Part shown: in pieces, positions 1 to 5,550 of the stretch | How positions within the stretch are numbered: position 1 is the first letter of the stretch | How the letters are laid out: each line of letters opens with the position of its first letter | Origin: Oscillibacter sp. | Lineage (GTDB): Bacteria; Bacillota; Clostridia; Oscillospirales; Oscillospiraceae | Direction of reading: 5' to 3' | NCBI GenBank assembly: GCA_022796315.1 | Contig: JAAWIL010000114.1 | Location: forward strand, 1-6,728 | DNA: 6,728 bases | Translations under genes and position numbers: made by a program | Notes under the pieces: model-generated | Databases searched by the model: none | Told to the model about the DNA's origin: nothing | Seen by the model: only the letters and a program-made list of their open reading frames with translations

Positions 1-145
1 CTCCCCGCACACGTCTTGGCGGCGTATTTTCCGTCCAGACTTCGTTAAAAACCCTTGCAATCCGCCAGGATTGCGGCGGCTTTTTGCCTTGCTGGACAAT
101 AAATCCCCTCGCCAATCCCCGCACGCTGAGATCCTAAACAGGCTC
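1..145 (+). mobile_element. MITE-like foldback element, copy 1 (left end outside the window)
   Basis: Positions 1-96 match 6633-6728 with one difference (T41 versus A6673). The right end, GAGATCCTAAACAGGCTC at 128-145, is the inverted counterpart of GAGCCTGTTTAGAATCTC at 6618-6635, with one mismatch over 18 bp. These are terminal inverted repeats. By comparison with copy 2, about 15 bases of this copy lie before the window, giving a full length near 160 bp, too short to encode a transposase. The interior can fold back: GTCCAG 33-38 with CTGGAC 92-97, AAAAA 47-51 with TTTTT 81-85, and GCAATCC 57-63 with GGATTGC 68-74. An alternative hairpin, CCGCC 62-66 with GGCGG 75-79 followed by CTTTTT, resembles an intrinsic terminator. 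TTA follows the right end. The element is non-autonomous and its transposase is not in the window. Confidence 0.75.
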
Positions 146-156
146 TTACGTATGTG

Positions 157-186
157 TTGACTTTCATTCCCATGCCCCCATAATCA
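157..186 (+). promoter_or_regulatory. Probable sigma-A promoter for the ArsC-like gene
   Basis: TTGACT at 157-162 is followed, after 16 to 18 bp, by CATAAT (179-184) or TAATCA (181-186). It begins 12 bp outside the right end of the MITE copy, so it is native sequence next to the insertion. Transcription would start near 192, leaving a leader of about 100 nt before the start codon at 294. This is a motif-based call only. Confidence 0.5.
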
Positions 187-197
187 AATTATGAAAA

Positions 198-280
198 ACG
201 CGGCCGCTCGGTCCGGTCTTGTGACGGCGGGCACCGGCAAGAGCCTGCTTCGGAAGCGGCGCGGCCGCTACGGACTGCTC
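198..280 (+). promoter_or_regulatory. GC-rich structured leader of the ArsC-like gene (hypothetical)
   Basis: Two GCGGCCGC octamers, at 200-207 and 261-268, are self-complementary and can pair with each other. Two smaller hairpins lie between them: CCGGT 213-217 with ACCGG 233-237, and GCTT 247-250 with AAGC 254-257. This could form a three-way junction in the 5' untranslated RNA, just upstream of the ribosome binding site AGGAGG at 281-286. I do not recognise it as a known riboswitch class. GC-rich DNA makes such pairings by chance fairly easily, so confidence is low. Confidence 0.25.
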
Positions 281-293
281 AGGAGGATTTTCT

Positions 294-629
294 ATGAACA
301 TTCAGATTTTTGGCTCATCCAAGTCCTTTGACACCAAGAAGGCGGAGCGGTGGTTCAAGGAGCGCCGCATCAAGTATCAATATATCGACGTCCTCTCCAA
401 AGGATTATCCCCCCGGGAGTACCAATCCGTCAAGCAGAAAGTTGGTTTCGAGGCCCTGGTGAACACAAAATGCCGGGCCTATGAGGAGCTGTACATGCCC
501 TACATCACGCCGGAGGCCCGGGAGGAGAAGCTCCTGGAGCACCCGGAGCTGTTCCAGACGCCCATCGTCCGCAACGGTAAAGAGGCCACGGTGGGCTATT
601 GTCCGGAGATTTGGGCACAATGGCAGTAA
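294..629 (+). CDS. ArsC/Spx-family thioredoxin-fold protein lacking the catalytic cysteine
   Basis: This 111-residue protein has the length and pattern of small ArsC/YffB/Spx relatives: an N-terminal beta strand and loop leading into a Lys-Lys-Ala-x-Arg-Trp helix (residues 15-20), a middle segment LVNTK at 55-59, a Thr-Pro-Ile-Val cis-proline strand at 89-92, and a Gly-Tyr near the C-terminus. In an ungapped comparison with YffB-type proteins (GIKNCDTIKKARRW), the redox cysteine falls on Ser11 (GSSKSFDTKKAERW). The only cysteines, Cys60 and Cys103, are elsewhere. Known ArsC enzymes need the N-terminal cysteine to reduce arsenate, so arsenate reductase activity is doubtful, and no other ars gene is nearby. 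The start is fixed by AGGAGG at 281-286, 7 nt before ATG. The protein is cytoplasmic. Family assignment is fairly safe; function is unknown. Confidence 0.8.
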   Translation: MNIQIFGSSKSFDTKKAERWFKERRIKYQYIDVLSKGLSPREYQSVKQKVGFEALVNTKCRAYEELYMPYITPEAREEKLLEHPELFQTPIVRNGKEATVGYCPEIWAQWQ

Positions 630-748
630 CCGGAGCCCGGACGGAGAGGAACGTTGACGGCGCCGGAGGCAGTCCGTGCCCGTCCCAGGCGCGATTTCTC
701 ATGCTTGGCGGCAGATCCCCAATTCCCAGAACAGGGTGGTGACCTCTC

Positions 749-1597
749 GTGGAATGGAACCCTCCCCAAAACCGCTTTCTGCGCGGAATCTACCTGATGG
801 CCCGGCGGTATCTCCGGCACAATGTGGCCATCCAGAGCGCTGCGCTGGCGTTTTATCTGCTGTTTATGATCTTCCCCTTCCTGATCTTCTTCAGCGCCCT
901 GCTGGGTCTTTTGCAGCTGGACGTGGCGGGGATTCTGCTGGCCCTGGAGGAGATTCTGCCCAGGGATGTGGCGGGCCTCATCGGGATGTATCTGAACTAT
1001 GTCCGCAGTGCCCCCAGCCCGCATCTGCTGCTCTTTGGGCTGTTTTTCTCCATCTACTTCCCCATGCGGGCCACCAACAGCCTCATGCGGGCCGTGCGGA
1101 CGGCGTACCACCTGGGGCCGCCCAGGGGGACCTTTGTCCACCACCTGAAGACCCTGGGATACACGGTGCTGCTGATTGTCACCATCGCCCTGAGCCTGGC
1201 GCTGATGACCGTGGGAGAGCGTCTGCTGGGCTACGCGGTGGATCAGCTGCGCCTGCCGGTGTTTTTTGCGGAGACCTGGGCGCGGCTGCGGTTCCCGGCG
1301 GCGGCGGCCGTGGGCTTCTTCGCCCTGTTCTTCCTCTATGCTCTGGCCCAGGACGTCCGCCAGCCCTGGCGGAACATCTGGCCCGGCACGCTGGCGGCTC
1401 TGACGGCCTGGATGGGGCTCAGCTGGCTCTATGCCTTTTATGTGGATAACGTGGCCAACTACTCGGTGCTGTATGGCTCCATCGGTACGGTGATCGCCCT
1501 GCTGATCTGGCTGAACATGAGCGCCATTGTGCTGATTATGGGGGCGGAGTTCAACGGAACGCTCATCAGCCTGCGGCGGGACCGGGAGGCGGTGTGA
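749..1597 (+). CDS. YihY/virulence factor BrkB family membrane protein
   Basis: The 282-residue protein has about six hydrophobic segments (roughly residues 30-56, 91-107, 136-158, 182-200, 212-232 and 242-268). It carries the C-terminal family signature, Asn-Tyr-Ser-Val-Leu-Tyr-Gly-Ser (237-244) leading through a hydrophobic helix to Gly-Ala-Glu-Phe-Asn (265-269). These mark the YihY/BrkB family (formerly linked to ribonuclease BN), inner-membrane proteins whose substrate is not settled. The proposed start is GTG at 749, preceded by AGGGTGG at 733-739 with a 9-nt spacer. An ATG at 797 (residue 17) is possible but lacks a good ribosome binding site and would trim the amphipathic N-terminus. 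The 119-bp gap after the ArsC-like gene shows no clear promoter or terminator, so read-through from 157 is plausible. Length is typical for the family. Confidence 0.88.
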   Translation: MEWNPPQNRFLRGIYLMARRYLRHNVAIQSAALAFYLLFMIFPFLIFFSALLGLLQLDVAGILLALEEILPRDVAGLIGMYLNYVRSAPSPHLLLFGLFFSIYFPMRATNSLMRAVRTAYHLGPPRGTFVHHLKTLGYTVLLIVTIALSLALMTVGERLLGYAVDQLRLPVFFAETWARLRFPAAAAVGFFALFFLYALAQDVRQPWRNIWPGTLAALTAWMGLSWLYAFYVDNVANYSVLYGSIGTVIALLIWLNMSAIVLIMGAEFNGTLISLRRDREAV

Positions 1598-1614
1598 CGG
1601 GCTGTTTCGGCCCG
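1598..1614 (+). other. Short hairpin directly after the YihY-family gene
   Basis: CGGGC at 1598-1602 pairs with GCCCG at 1610-1614 around a 7-nt loop, beginning right after the stop codon. There is no T tract behind it; the nearest run of T is at 1639-1644. It may protect the 3' end or weakly terminate, but it does not qualify as a standard intrinsic terminator. Confidence 0.3.
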
Positions 1615-1663
1615 GCGGACAGGACGGAGACGTGAACCTTTTTTGAATCCTGCCCGGAACCCC

Positions 1664-1697
1664 TTTACTTTCCCGGGAAAATCGTGCATAGTATAGT
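1664..1697 (+). promoter_or_regulatory. Probable promoter for the aminopeptidase operon
   Basis: TTTACT at 1664-1669 is followed after 19 bp by TAGTAT (1689-1694), with an overlapping TATAGT at 1692-1697. Spacing is longer than the ideal 17 bp, so the exact boxes are uncertain. The local drop in GC content between 1637 and 1715, in the middle of GC-rich surroundings, supports a regulatory region. Transcripts would carry a leader of about 155 nt. Confidence 0.4.
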
Positions 1698-1709
1698 CAA
1701 AACATTTGA

Positions 1710-1829
1710 AAATCGGGAATCCGATTTCCAAGGCAGGCAAGGCCTGCGGCGCGTACACTGTGCCGGGTTTTGCCTATGAAGTCCGCCGTCAGGCCGCTTC
1801 GCGGCCCCTGCGGTGACGATAGAACCCGG
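1710..1829 (+). promoter_or_regulatory. Multi-hairpin leader upstream of the M29 aminopeptidase gene
   Basis: Three successive fold-backs lie in the predicted 5' leader. The first is AAATCGG 1710-1716 with CCGATTT 1721-1727 (loop GAAT). The second is GCAGGC 1733-1738 with GCCTGC 1742-1747 (loop AAG). The third is nested: CCGGGTT 1763-1769 with AACCCGG 1823-1829 encloses CGTCA 1787-1791 with TGACG 1814-1818, which encloses GGCCGC 1792-1797 with GCGGCC 1801-1806 (loop TTC). No stem is followed by a U tract, so it is not a simple attenuator. It could be a regulatory RNA structure, or a dispersed intergenic repeat sitting in the leader. I recognise no known riboswitch consensus. Confidence 0.4.
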
Positions 1830-1859
1830 AACAATCGAAAACATCGAAAGGACGATTTC

Positions 1860-3092
1860 ATGAGAGAAAAATTGCAGGAATACGCCCGGCTGCTGGTGCG
1901 GGTCGGGCTGAATGTGCAAAGAGGCCAGCGGATGGTGATCTCCTCCCCGGTGGAGTGCGCCGCCTTTGCCCGGCTCTGCGCCCAGGAGGCCTACGACGCC
2001 GGCTGCTACGAGGTGGTCATGAACTGGAACGACGACGCCATGACCCGCATGAAGTACCTCCACGCCGGGGAGGAGGTCTTTGACCACGTGCCCCTGTGGC
2101 GGCGGCACTTCTTCAACGATTATGCCCTGGAGGGGACGGCATACCTGGCCATCTCCGCCAGCGACCCGGAGAACCTCAAAGGAGTGGACTCCCGGCGGAT
2201 CATCCGGGCCCAGCAGGCCAGCGGCAAGGCCCTCAAGGACTTTGACCGGCTCCAGATGTGCGGCGGCTTCCCCTGGTGCATCGCCTCCATCCCCATCCCC
2301 AGCTGGGCGGCGCGGGTCTTTCCGGACAGGGGAGACGGGGAGGCGGTGGAGGCCCTGTGGGACGCCATCTTCGCCGCCGTCCGCGTCACCGGCGACGGGA
2401 AGGCTGTGGAGCGCTGGCAGGATCACCTGGCGACGCTCCACCGGCGGGTGGACCGGCTGAACGCCCTGCGCTTCCGGTCCCTGCGCTATCAGAACGCCCT
2501 GGGTACCGACCTGACGGTGGAGCTGCCGGAGGGCCACATCTGGGAGGCGGGCAACGACGTGACCCTCTCCGGCCAGGAGTATATCGCCAACATCCCCACG
2601 GAGGAGATCTTTACCGCGCCTCTGAAGACCGGGGCCAACGGCGTGGTGATGGCCTCCATGCCCCTGGTTCACGACGGAAACGTCATCGAGAATATCCGCT
2701 TTGTGGTGAAGGAGGGCAGGATTGTGGAGGCCACGGCCAGCCGGGGAGAGGAGACCATCCTGGCCGCCATCTCCGTGGACGAGGGCGCCGCCTATTTCGG
2801 GGAGCTGGCCCTGGTGCCCTATGACAGTCCCATCTCCAACACGGGGCTGCTGTTCTACAACACCCTCTTTGACGAGAACGCCGCCTGCCATATCGCCTTC
2901 GGCGAGGCCTACCCCTGCCTGGAGGGCGGCCAGCAGATGACCAAGGAGGAGCTGAAGGCCCGGGGCCTCAACGATTCCATCACCCACGTGGACTTTATGA
3001 TCGGCACGCCGGATCTCTCCATTGTGGGCACCACTCACGACGGGCGAGAGATCCCGGTGTTCATCGACGGAAATTTCGCGCCGGGAATCTGA
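1860..3092 (+). CDS. Aminopeptidase, peptidase family M29 (AmpS/AmpT-like)
   Basis: This 410-residue cytoplasmic metallo-exopeptidase removes N-terminal amino acids from peptides using a two-metal centre. The family's known ligands (Glu250, Glu316, His345, Tyr352, His376 and Asp378 in the Geobacillus/Thermus enzymes) are matched here by Glu249 (in NIPTEEIFTAP), Glu315 (YFGELALVPY), His344 and Tyr351 (CHIAFGEAY), and His376 and Asp378 (THVDFMIG). The catalytic set is therefore complete, and the length equals the family norm. The ATG at 1860 is preferred because AAAGGA at 1847-1852 sits 7 nt upstream and the protein begins as M29 proteins usually do. An in-frame TTG at 1770 would translate the hairpin leader and has no family support. 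It probably starts an operon with the carbonic anhydrase-like gene 74 bp downstream. The role is peptide turnover. Confidence 0.93.
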   Translation: MREKLQEYARLLVRVGLNVQRGQRMVISSPVECAAFARLCAQEAYDAGCYEVVMNWNDDAMTRMKYLHAGEEVFDHVPLWRRHFFNDYALEGTAYLAISASDPENLKGVDSRRIIRAQQASGKALKDFDRLQMCGGFPWCIASIPIPSWAARVFPDRGDGEAVEALWDAIFAAVRVTGDGKAVERWQDHLATLHRRVDRLNALRFRSLRYQNALGTDLTVELPEGHIWEAGNDVTLSGQEYIANIPTEEIFTAPLKTGANGVVMASMPLVHDGNVIENIRFVVKEGRIVEATASRGEETILAAISVDEGAAYFGELALVPYDSPISNTGLLFYNTLFDENAACHIAFGEAYPCLEGGQQMTKEELKARGLNDSITHVDFMIGTPDLSIVGTTHDGREIPVFIDGNFAPGI

Positions 3093-3103
3093 GCGCGGCA
3101 CAG

Positions 3104-3139
3104 GGCGGAGGGGCTGGCCGATAGAGGCGCCCTCCCGCC
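3104..3139 (+). other. Intercistronic hairpin between aminopeptidase and carbonic anhydrase genes
   Basis: GGCGG 3104-3108 pairs with CCGCC 3135-3139, and AGGG 3109-3112 pairs with CCCT 3130-3133, with one bulged C at 3134 and a 17-nt loop. No U tract follows, so it would not terminate transcription. It could set the relative stability of the two parts of the message. The following ribosome binding site (3153-3157) stays outside the stem. Confidence 0.3.
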
Positions 3140-3166
3140 GACTTCATACAAAAGGAGAACGATTAT

Positions 3167-3655
3167 ATGACATATCAACTGAAAAAGACCGACGAGAATG
3201 TGGTGATCTGCGAGGGGGCCGTGGTGACAGAGGAGCACGTGACCCTGGGCCGGGGCGTCAGCGTGTGGTATCACGCGGTGATCCGGGGGGATGACGGCGA
3301 GATTGCCGTCGGAGAGGACACCAACATCCAGGACGGGGCGCTGCTGCACGAGAGGACCGTGGTGGGCCGGGGCTGCACCGTGGGGCACCACGCCATTCTC
3401 CACGGCTGCACCGTTGGGGACAACACCCTCATCGGCATGGGGGCCACGGTACTCAACGGCGCCAGAATCGGGGAGAACTGCCTGGTGGGCGCCGGGGCCC
3501 TGGTCACCGGGAAGATGGACGCCCCGGCGGGGTCCATGATCCTGGGCAGTCCCGCCAAGGTGGTCCGGGAGCTGACGGAGGCAGAGATTCAGGAGAACCG
3601 GGAATCTGCCCGGGAGTACCTGAAGCTGGCGGAACAGTACCGCGAAAACCACTGA
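3167..3655 (+). CDS. Gamma-class carbonic anhydrase-like protein (left-handed beta-helix)
   Basis: The 162-residue protein is built of hexapeptide repeats (such as IGENCL, VGDNTL, VGRGCT) that form a left-handed beta-helix trimer, closed by a C-terminal alpha helix (about 137-160). The zinc or iron ligands of gamma carbonic anhydrases are present as His61 (IQDGALLH), His74 and His79 (VGHHAILHG), with the usual five-residue step between the last two. Arg40, Asp42 and Gln55 match the conserved trimer-interface and active-site positions. Like most bacterial YrdA/CaiE-type members it lacks the acidic loop of the Methanosarcina Cam enzyme, so CO2 hydration is possible but unproven; some relatives show little activity. 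The start is ATG with AGGAG at 3153-3157. It ends 12 bp before the next gene, which implies co-transcription. Confidence 0.9.
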   Translation: MTYQLKKTDENVVICEGAVVTEEHVTLGRGVSVWYHAVIRGDDGEIAVGEDTNIQDGALLHERTVVGRGCTVGHHAILHGCTVGDNTLIGMGATVLNGARIGENCLVGAGALVTGKMDAPAGSMILGSPAKVVRELTEAEIQENRESAREYLKLAEQYRENH

Positions 3656-3667
3656 CCGGAGGGACCT

Positions 3668-4834
3668 ATGGAACGGCAGAAGATCAAGGGCCTGCTGCTG
3701 GTGGTTTGCGGCGGTGTGGCCTTTTACTGTGCCTTGCAGAACCTGGGAACGGTCTTCGGGGCCCTGGGGTGGCTGCTGGGGGTGCTGAGCCCCTTCCTGC
3801 TGGGCGGGGCCATCGCCTTTGTGCTGAACGTGCCCATGCGGGCCATTGAGCGGCACCTGGCCCTCACGGGGCGGCGGACGGCCAAGCTGCGCCGGCCTCT
3901 GGCACTGGTGCTGACTCTGGCGGCGGTGATCGGGGTGCTGGCCCTGGCCTCCGGCGTCATCGGGCCCGGCGTGACGGAGGCGGTCATGTCCATTGCCCGG
4001 CAGATCCCCGGGGCGCTGGAGCGGGTCCAGCGGGAGCTGGAGAACCTCAGCGGCTACCTGCCCCTGCTGGAGGAGCTGGCGGGGAATCTCCAGGTTGACT
4101 GGCAGGCGCTGTCCCAGAGAGCCATCGCGCTGGTGCAGAGCTGGGGGAGCACCCTGCTGTCCACCGGCGGCGGGATGATCGGCGGCGTCATCAGCGGCGT
4201 CAGCACGTTTGTAATCAGCCTGATCTTTTCCTTTTACATCCTGCTTCAGAAAGAGGCGCTGTCCCGGCAGGGACGGCAGGTGCTCTACGCCCTGCTGCCC
4301 ACGGCGGGGGCGGACCGGTGCCTGGAGATCCTCCGGCTGGCAGGGCGCACGTTCTCCAGCTTCCTCTCCGGCCAGTGCCTGGAGGCCTGCATTCTGGGGA
4401 CGCTGTTTGTGGTGTCCATGACCCTCTTCCGGATGCCCTACGCCTTGCTGGTGGGCGTTCTCATCGCCCTGACGGCCCTGATTCCCATTGTGGGGGCGTT
4501 CATTGGCTGCGCCGTGGGCGCGATGCTGATCGCCGTCACAGACCCCTGGAAGGCGCTGATGTTCATTGTGCTGTTCCTGGTATTGCAGCAGGTGGAGGGG
4601 AACCTGATCTACCCGCATGTGGTGGGTTCCTCTGTGGGCCTGCCGTCCATCTGGGTGCTGGCGGCGGTGACCCTGGGCGGGAGCCTGATGGGGGTTGCGG
4701 GGATGCTGTTCTTCATCCCGCTGTGCTCCGTGCTGTACGCGCTCTTCCGGGGCTTTGTGAAAAACCGGCTGAACGTGCGGGCGGTTCCCGTGAGTAAGTG
4801 GCAGGACCTGCCGCCGGATGTTGGACGAAAATAG
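3668..4834 (+). CDS. AI-2E/PerM family membrane transporter
   Basis: The 388-residue integral membrane protein has the family architecture: two N-terminal hydrophobic segments (about 7-24 and 28-54), a third near 77-98, a soluble amphipathic stretch at about 100-160, and a C-terminal block of membrane helices (about 168-193, 231-272, 275-291, 295-308 and 326-358). The signature of the family is clear around Gln307-Gln308-x-Glu310-x-Asn312, Pro316, and Gly324-Leu325-Pro326. Members include TqsA (linked to AI-2 export) and the Na+/H+ antiporter-like proteins of Firmicutes, so the substrate cannot be read from sequence. GGAGGG at 3658-3663 serves the ATG. It is the last gene of the probable M29-carbonic anhydrase operon and is followed by a strong terminator. 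Bicarbonate or ion handling shared with the carbonic anhydrase is speculation. Confidence 0.9.
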   Translation: MERQKIKGLLLVVCGGVAFYCALQNLGTVFGALGWLLGVLSPFLLGGAIAFVLNVPMRAIERHLALTGRRTAKLRRPLALVLTLAAVIGVLALASGVIGPGVTEAVMSIARQIPGALERVQRELENLSGYLPLLEELAGNLQVDWQALSQRAIALVQSWGSTLLSTGGGMIGGVISGVSTFVISLIFSFYILLQKEALSRQGRQVLYALLPTAGADRCLEILRLAGRTFSSFLSGQCLEACILGTLFVVSMTLFRMPYALLVGVLIALTALIPIVGAFIGCAVGAMLIAVTDPWKALMFIVLFLVLQQVEGNLIYPHVVGSSVGLPSIWVLAAVTLGGSLMGVAGMLFFIPLCSVLYALFRGFVKNRLNVRAVPVSKWQDLPPDVGRK

Positions 4835-4848
4835 CAGATCGCGTGAAG

Positions 4849-4880
4849 AGCCCTCCGGAAAGATTCCGGGGGGCTTTTTT
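4849..4880 (+). terminator. Strong intrinsic terminator of the M29-CA-PerM operon
   Basis: AGCCCTCCGGAA at 4849-4860 pairs with TTCCGGGGGGCT at 4864-4875 over 12 bp (one G-U pair) around the loop AGA. T4875 continues directly into the T run ending at 4880. It lies 14 bp after the stop codon of the AI-2E-family gene. Confidence 0.92.
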
Positions 4881-4910
4881 GATGGGAGTGTTCCATTAGG
4901 AGCTTTTATG

Positions 4911-4948
4911 TAGGGGCGGTTATTAACGCCCGAGCCGCCGCAGGCGGC
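4911..4948. repeat. GC-rich hairpin pair at the head of the intergenic repeat region
   Basis: GGGCG 4914-4918 pairs with CGCCC 4927-4931, and GCCGCC 4934-4939 pairs with GGCGGC 4943-4948. The motif TAGGGGCGG at 4911-4919 reappears in complementary form at the ends of the downstream units (CGGCCCCTA at 5115-5123, and GCCGCCCCTGC at 5164-5174). This suggests a degraded member of the same palindromic intergenic repeat family. No coding signal is seen from 4881 to 5229. Confidence 0.5.
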
Positions 4949-5010
4949 GACAAAGTGCCCTTGGGGTGCCGCCCGTCCGAAGGGAGATCCGGTCTGCAGG
5001 GGGAGGGCTA

Positions 5011-5181
5011 AGGGGACTCCGGAGGTCGTGGGGGGCTTGGCCCGGCCAGGGGTCCGGGCCCTACCGGCCTAGGGGGAGTCCGGAGGTCGCGGGAGAACGG
5101 GCCGCCGAGGGCGGCGGCCCCTACAGGGGAGTCCGGAGGTTGTGGAAAGACGGGCGGCAGATTGCCGCCCCTGCATGGTCC
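5011..5181. repeat. Three degenerate tandem units, each carrying a hairpin
   Basis: Units begin at 5011, 5071 and 5125 (about 60, 54 and 57 bp). Each opens with AGGGG, then a variant of AGTCCGGAGGTCGTG, and continues into an inverted repeat. The stems are GGCCCGG 5039-5045 with CCGGGCC 5054-5060, GGGCCGCC 5099-5106 with GGCGGCCC 5113-5120, and GGGCGGCA 5152-5159 with TGCCGCCC 5163-5170. The stem sequences differ between units but complementarity is kept, so structure rather than sequence appears to be conserved. Most units close with GCCCCTAC or GCCCCTGC. This resembles REP/BIME-type intergenic repeats. Open frames across it look like arginine- and glycine-rich composition artefacts. Confidence 0.7.
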
Positions 5182-5229
5182 GCAGAAACCACTATAAAAT
5201 GCGCGCGCTCCCTTTTTTAATGTTTCCTA

Positions 5230-5258
5230 TTGACAACAATCCTTGTCAGTGCTATCCT
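5230..5258 (+). promoter_or_regulatory. Promoter of the XRE-DUF3169 operon
   Basis: A consensus TTGACA at 5230-5235 is followed, after exactly 17 bp, by TATCCT at 5253-5258. Transcription would begin near 5265. The -35 box lies inside operator 1 and the predicted start point inside operator 2, the usual layout for repression by blocking RNA polymerase. Confidence 0.75.
5231..5248. promoter_or_regulatory. Operator 1 (TGACAA-N6-TTGTCA) overlapping the -35 box
   Basis: TGACAA 5231-5236 and TTGTCA 5243-5248 are perfect inverted half-sites separated by CAATCC. It is the first of three sites with identical half-sites and spacing in front of an XRE-type regulator, which is therefore the probable ligand. 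Binding here would cover the -35 element. Confidence 0.8.
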
Positions 5259-5263
5259 GTGGA

Positions 5264-5281
5264 TGACAATGATCATTGTCA
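5264..5281. promoter_or_regulatory. Operator 2, perfect 18-bp palindrome at the predicted start site
   Basis: TGACAATGATCATTGTCA reads identically on both strands over its full 18 bp, including the central TGATCA. Its centre is 33 bp from that of operator 1. It covers the predicted +1 and, as the most symmetrical copy, may be the strongest site. Confidence 0.85.
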
Positions 5282-5284
5282 ATT

Positions 5285-5302
5285 TGACAAAAAAGCTTGT
5301 CA
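5285..5302. promoter_or_regulatory. Operator 3 in the untranslated leader
   Basis: TGACAA 5285-5290 and TTGTCA 5297-5302 flank AAAAGC. Its centre lies 21 bp, two helical turns, beyond operator 2, and it ends 17 bp before the XRE start codon. In RNA this palindrome could also fold near the ribosome binding site. Confidence 0.8.
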
Positions 5303-5319
5303 GAAAGCGAGGTGACGGA

Positions 5320-5550
5320 ATGCCATTATACAACCGGCTGAAAGAGTACCGGGCACGGCTGGGGGTCAACCAGCAGGAGATGGGGCGTCTGGCGGGGGTA
5401 TCCCGGCAGACCATCAGTCAAATTGAGCGGGGGGACTACTCCCCCTCGGTGACGCTGGCGCTGAAGATCGCGAAGATCTGCGGCGTGACGGTAGAGGACA
5501 TTTTTGTGTATCGGGAGGACGAACATGAGACAGAAAAAGGAACGCAGTGA
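5320..5550 (+). CDS. XRE-family helix-turn-helix transcriptional regulator
   Basis: This 76-residue protein is a single Cro/C1-type DNA-binding domain with a short acidic tail. The helix-turn-helix spans about residues 17-42: NQQEMGRLAGVS for the first helix and turn, then RQTISQIERGDYSP with the recognition helix and the typical Ile-Glu-Arg-Gly-Asp-Tyr-x-Pro exit. VTVEDIFVY near 56-64 is the standard last helix of this subfamily of small regulators. ATG at 5320 is chosen because AGGTGA lies at 5310-5315 and the domain begins normally there. The upstream in-frame TTG at 5230 would translate the operators. The tail overlaps the DUF3169 gene by 26 bp. Three palindromic operators in the promoter imply autorepression, probably as dimers. 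The signal it responds to is unknown, as there is no ligand domain. Confidence 0.93.
   Translation: MPLYNRLKEYRARLGVNQQEMGRLAGVSRQTISQIERGDYSPSVTLALKIAKICGVTVEDIFVYREDEHETEKGTQ

Noticed and set aside
294..629. Arsenic resistance operon
   Set aside because: The ArsC-like protein lacks the catalytic cysteine and there is no arsR, arsB, acr3 or arsA gene nearby.
676..1449. Plus-strand frame of 257 residues overlapping the YihY-family gene
   Set aside because: It is an out-of-frame reading of the YihY gene with Gly/Ala/Pro-rich sequence, no conserved motif and no ribosome binding site.
1770..1859. N-terminal extension of the aminopeptidase from TTG 1770
   Set aside because: The extra 30 residues are encoded by the hairpin leader and are not part of M29 proteins; ATG 1860 has a good ribosome binding site.
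1665..4618. Long minus-strand open frames (478 residues at 1665-3101 and 527 residues at 3035-4618)
   Set aside because: They lie opposite three well-recognised plus-strand genes, have low-complexity Gln/His/Pro/Gly-rich composition typical of the reverse frame of GC-rich genes, and match no family I know.
4911..5181. CRISPR array
   Set aside because: Only three imperfect units of unequal length, with the variable part being a hairpin and not a unique spacer, and no cas genes.
4966..5220. Plus-strand frame of 84 residues in the repeat region
   Set aside because: It reads through the tandem hairpin units, is rich in Arg and Gly, and lacks a ribosome binding site.
5230..5319. N-terminal extension of the XRE protein from TTG 5230
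   Set aside because: It would translate the -35 box and the three operators, and it precedes a normal XRE start at 5320 with its own ribosome binding site.
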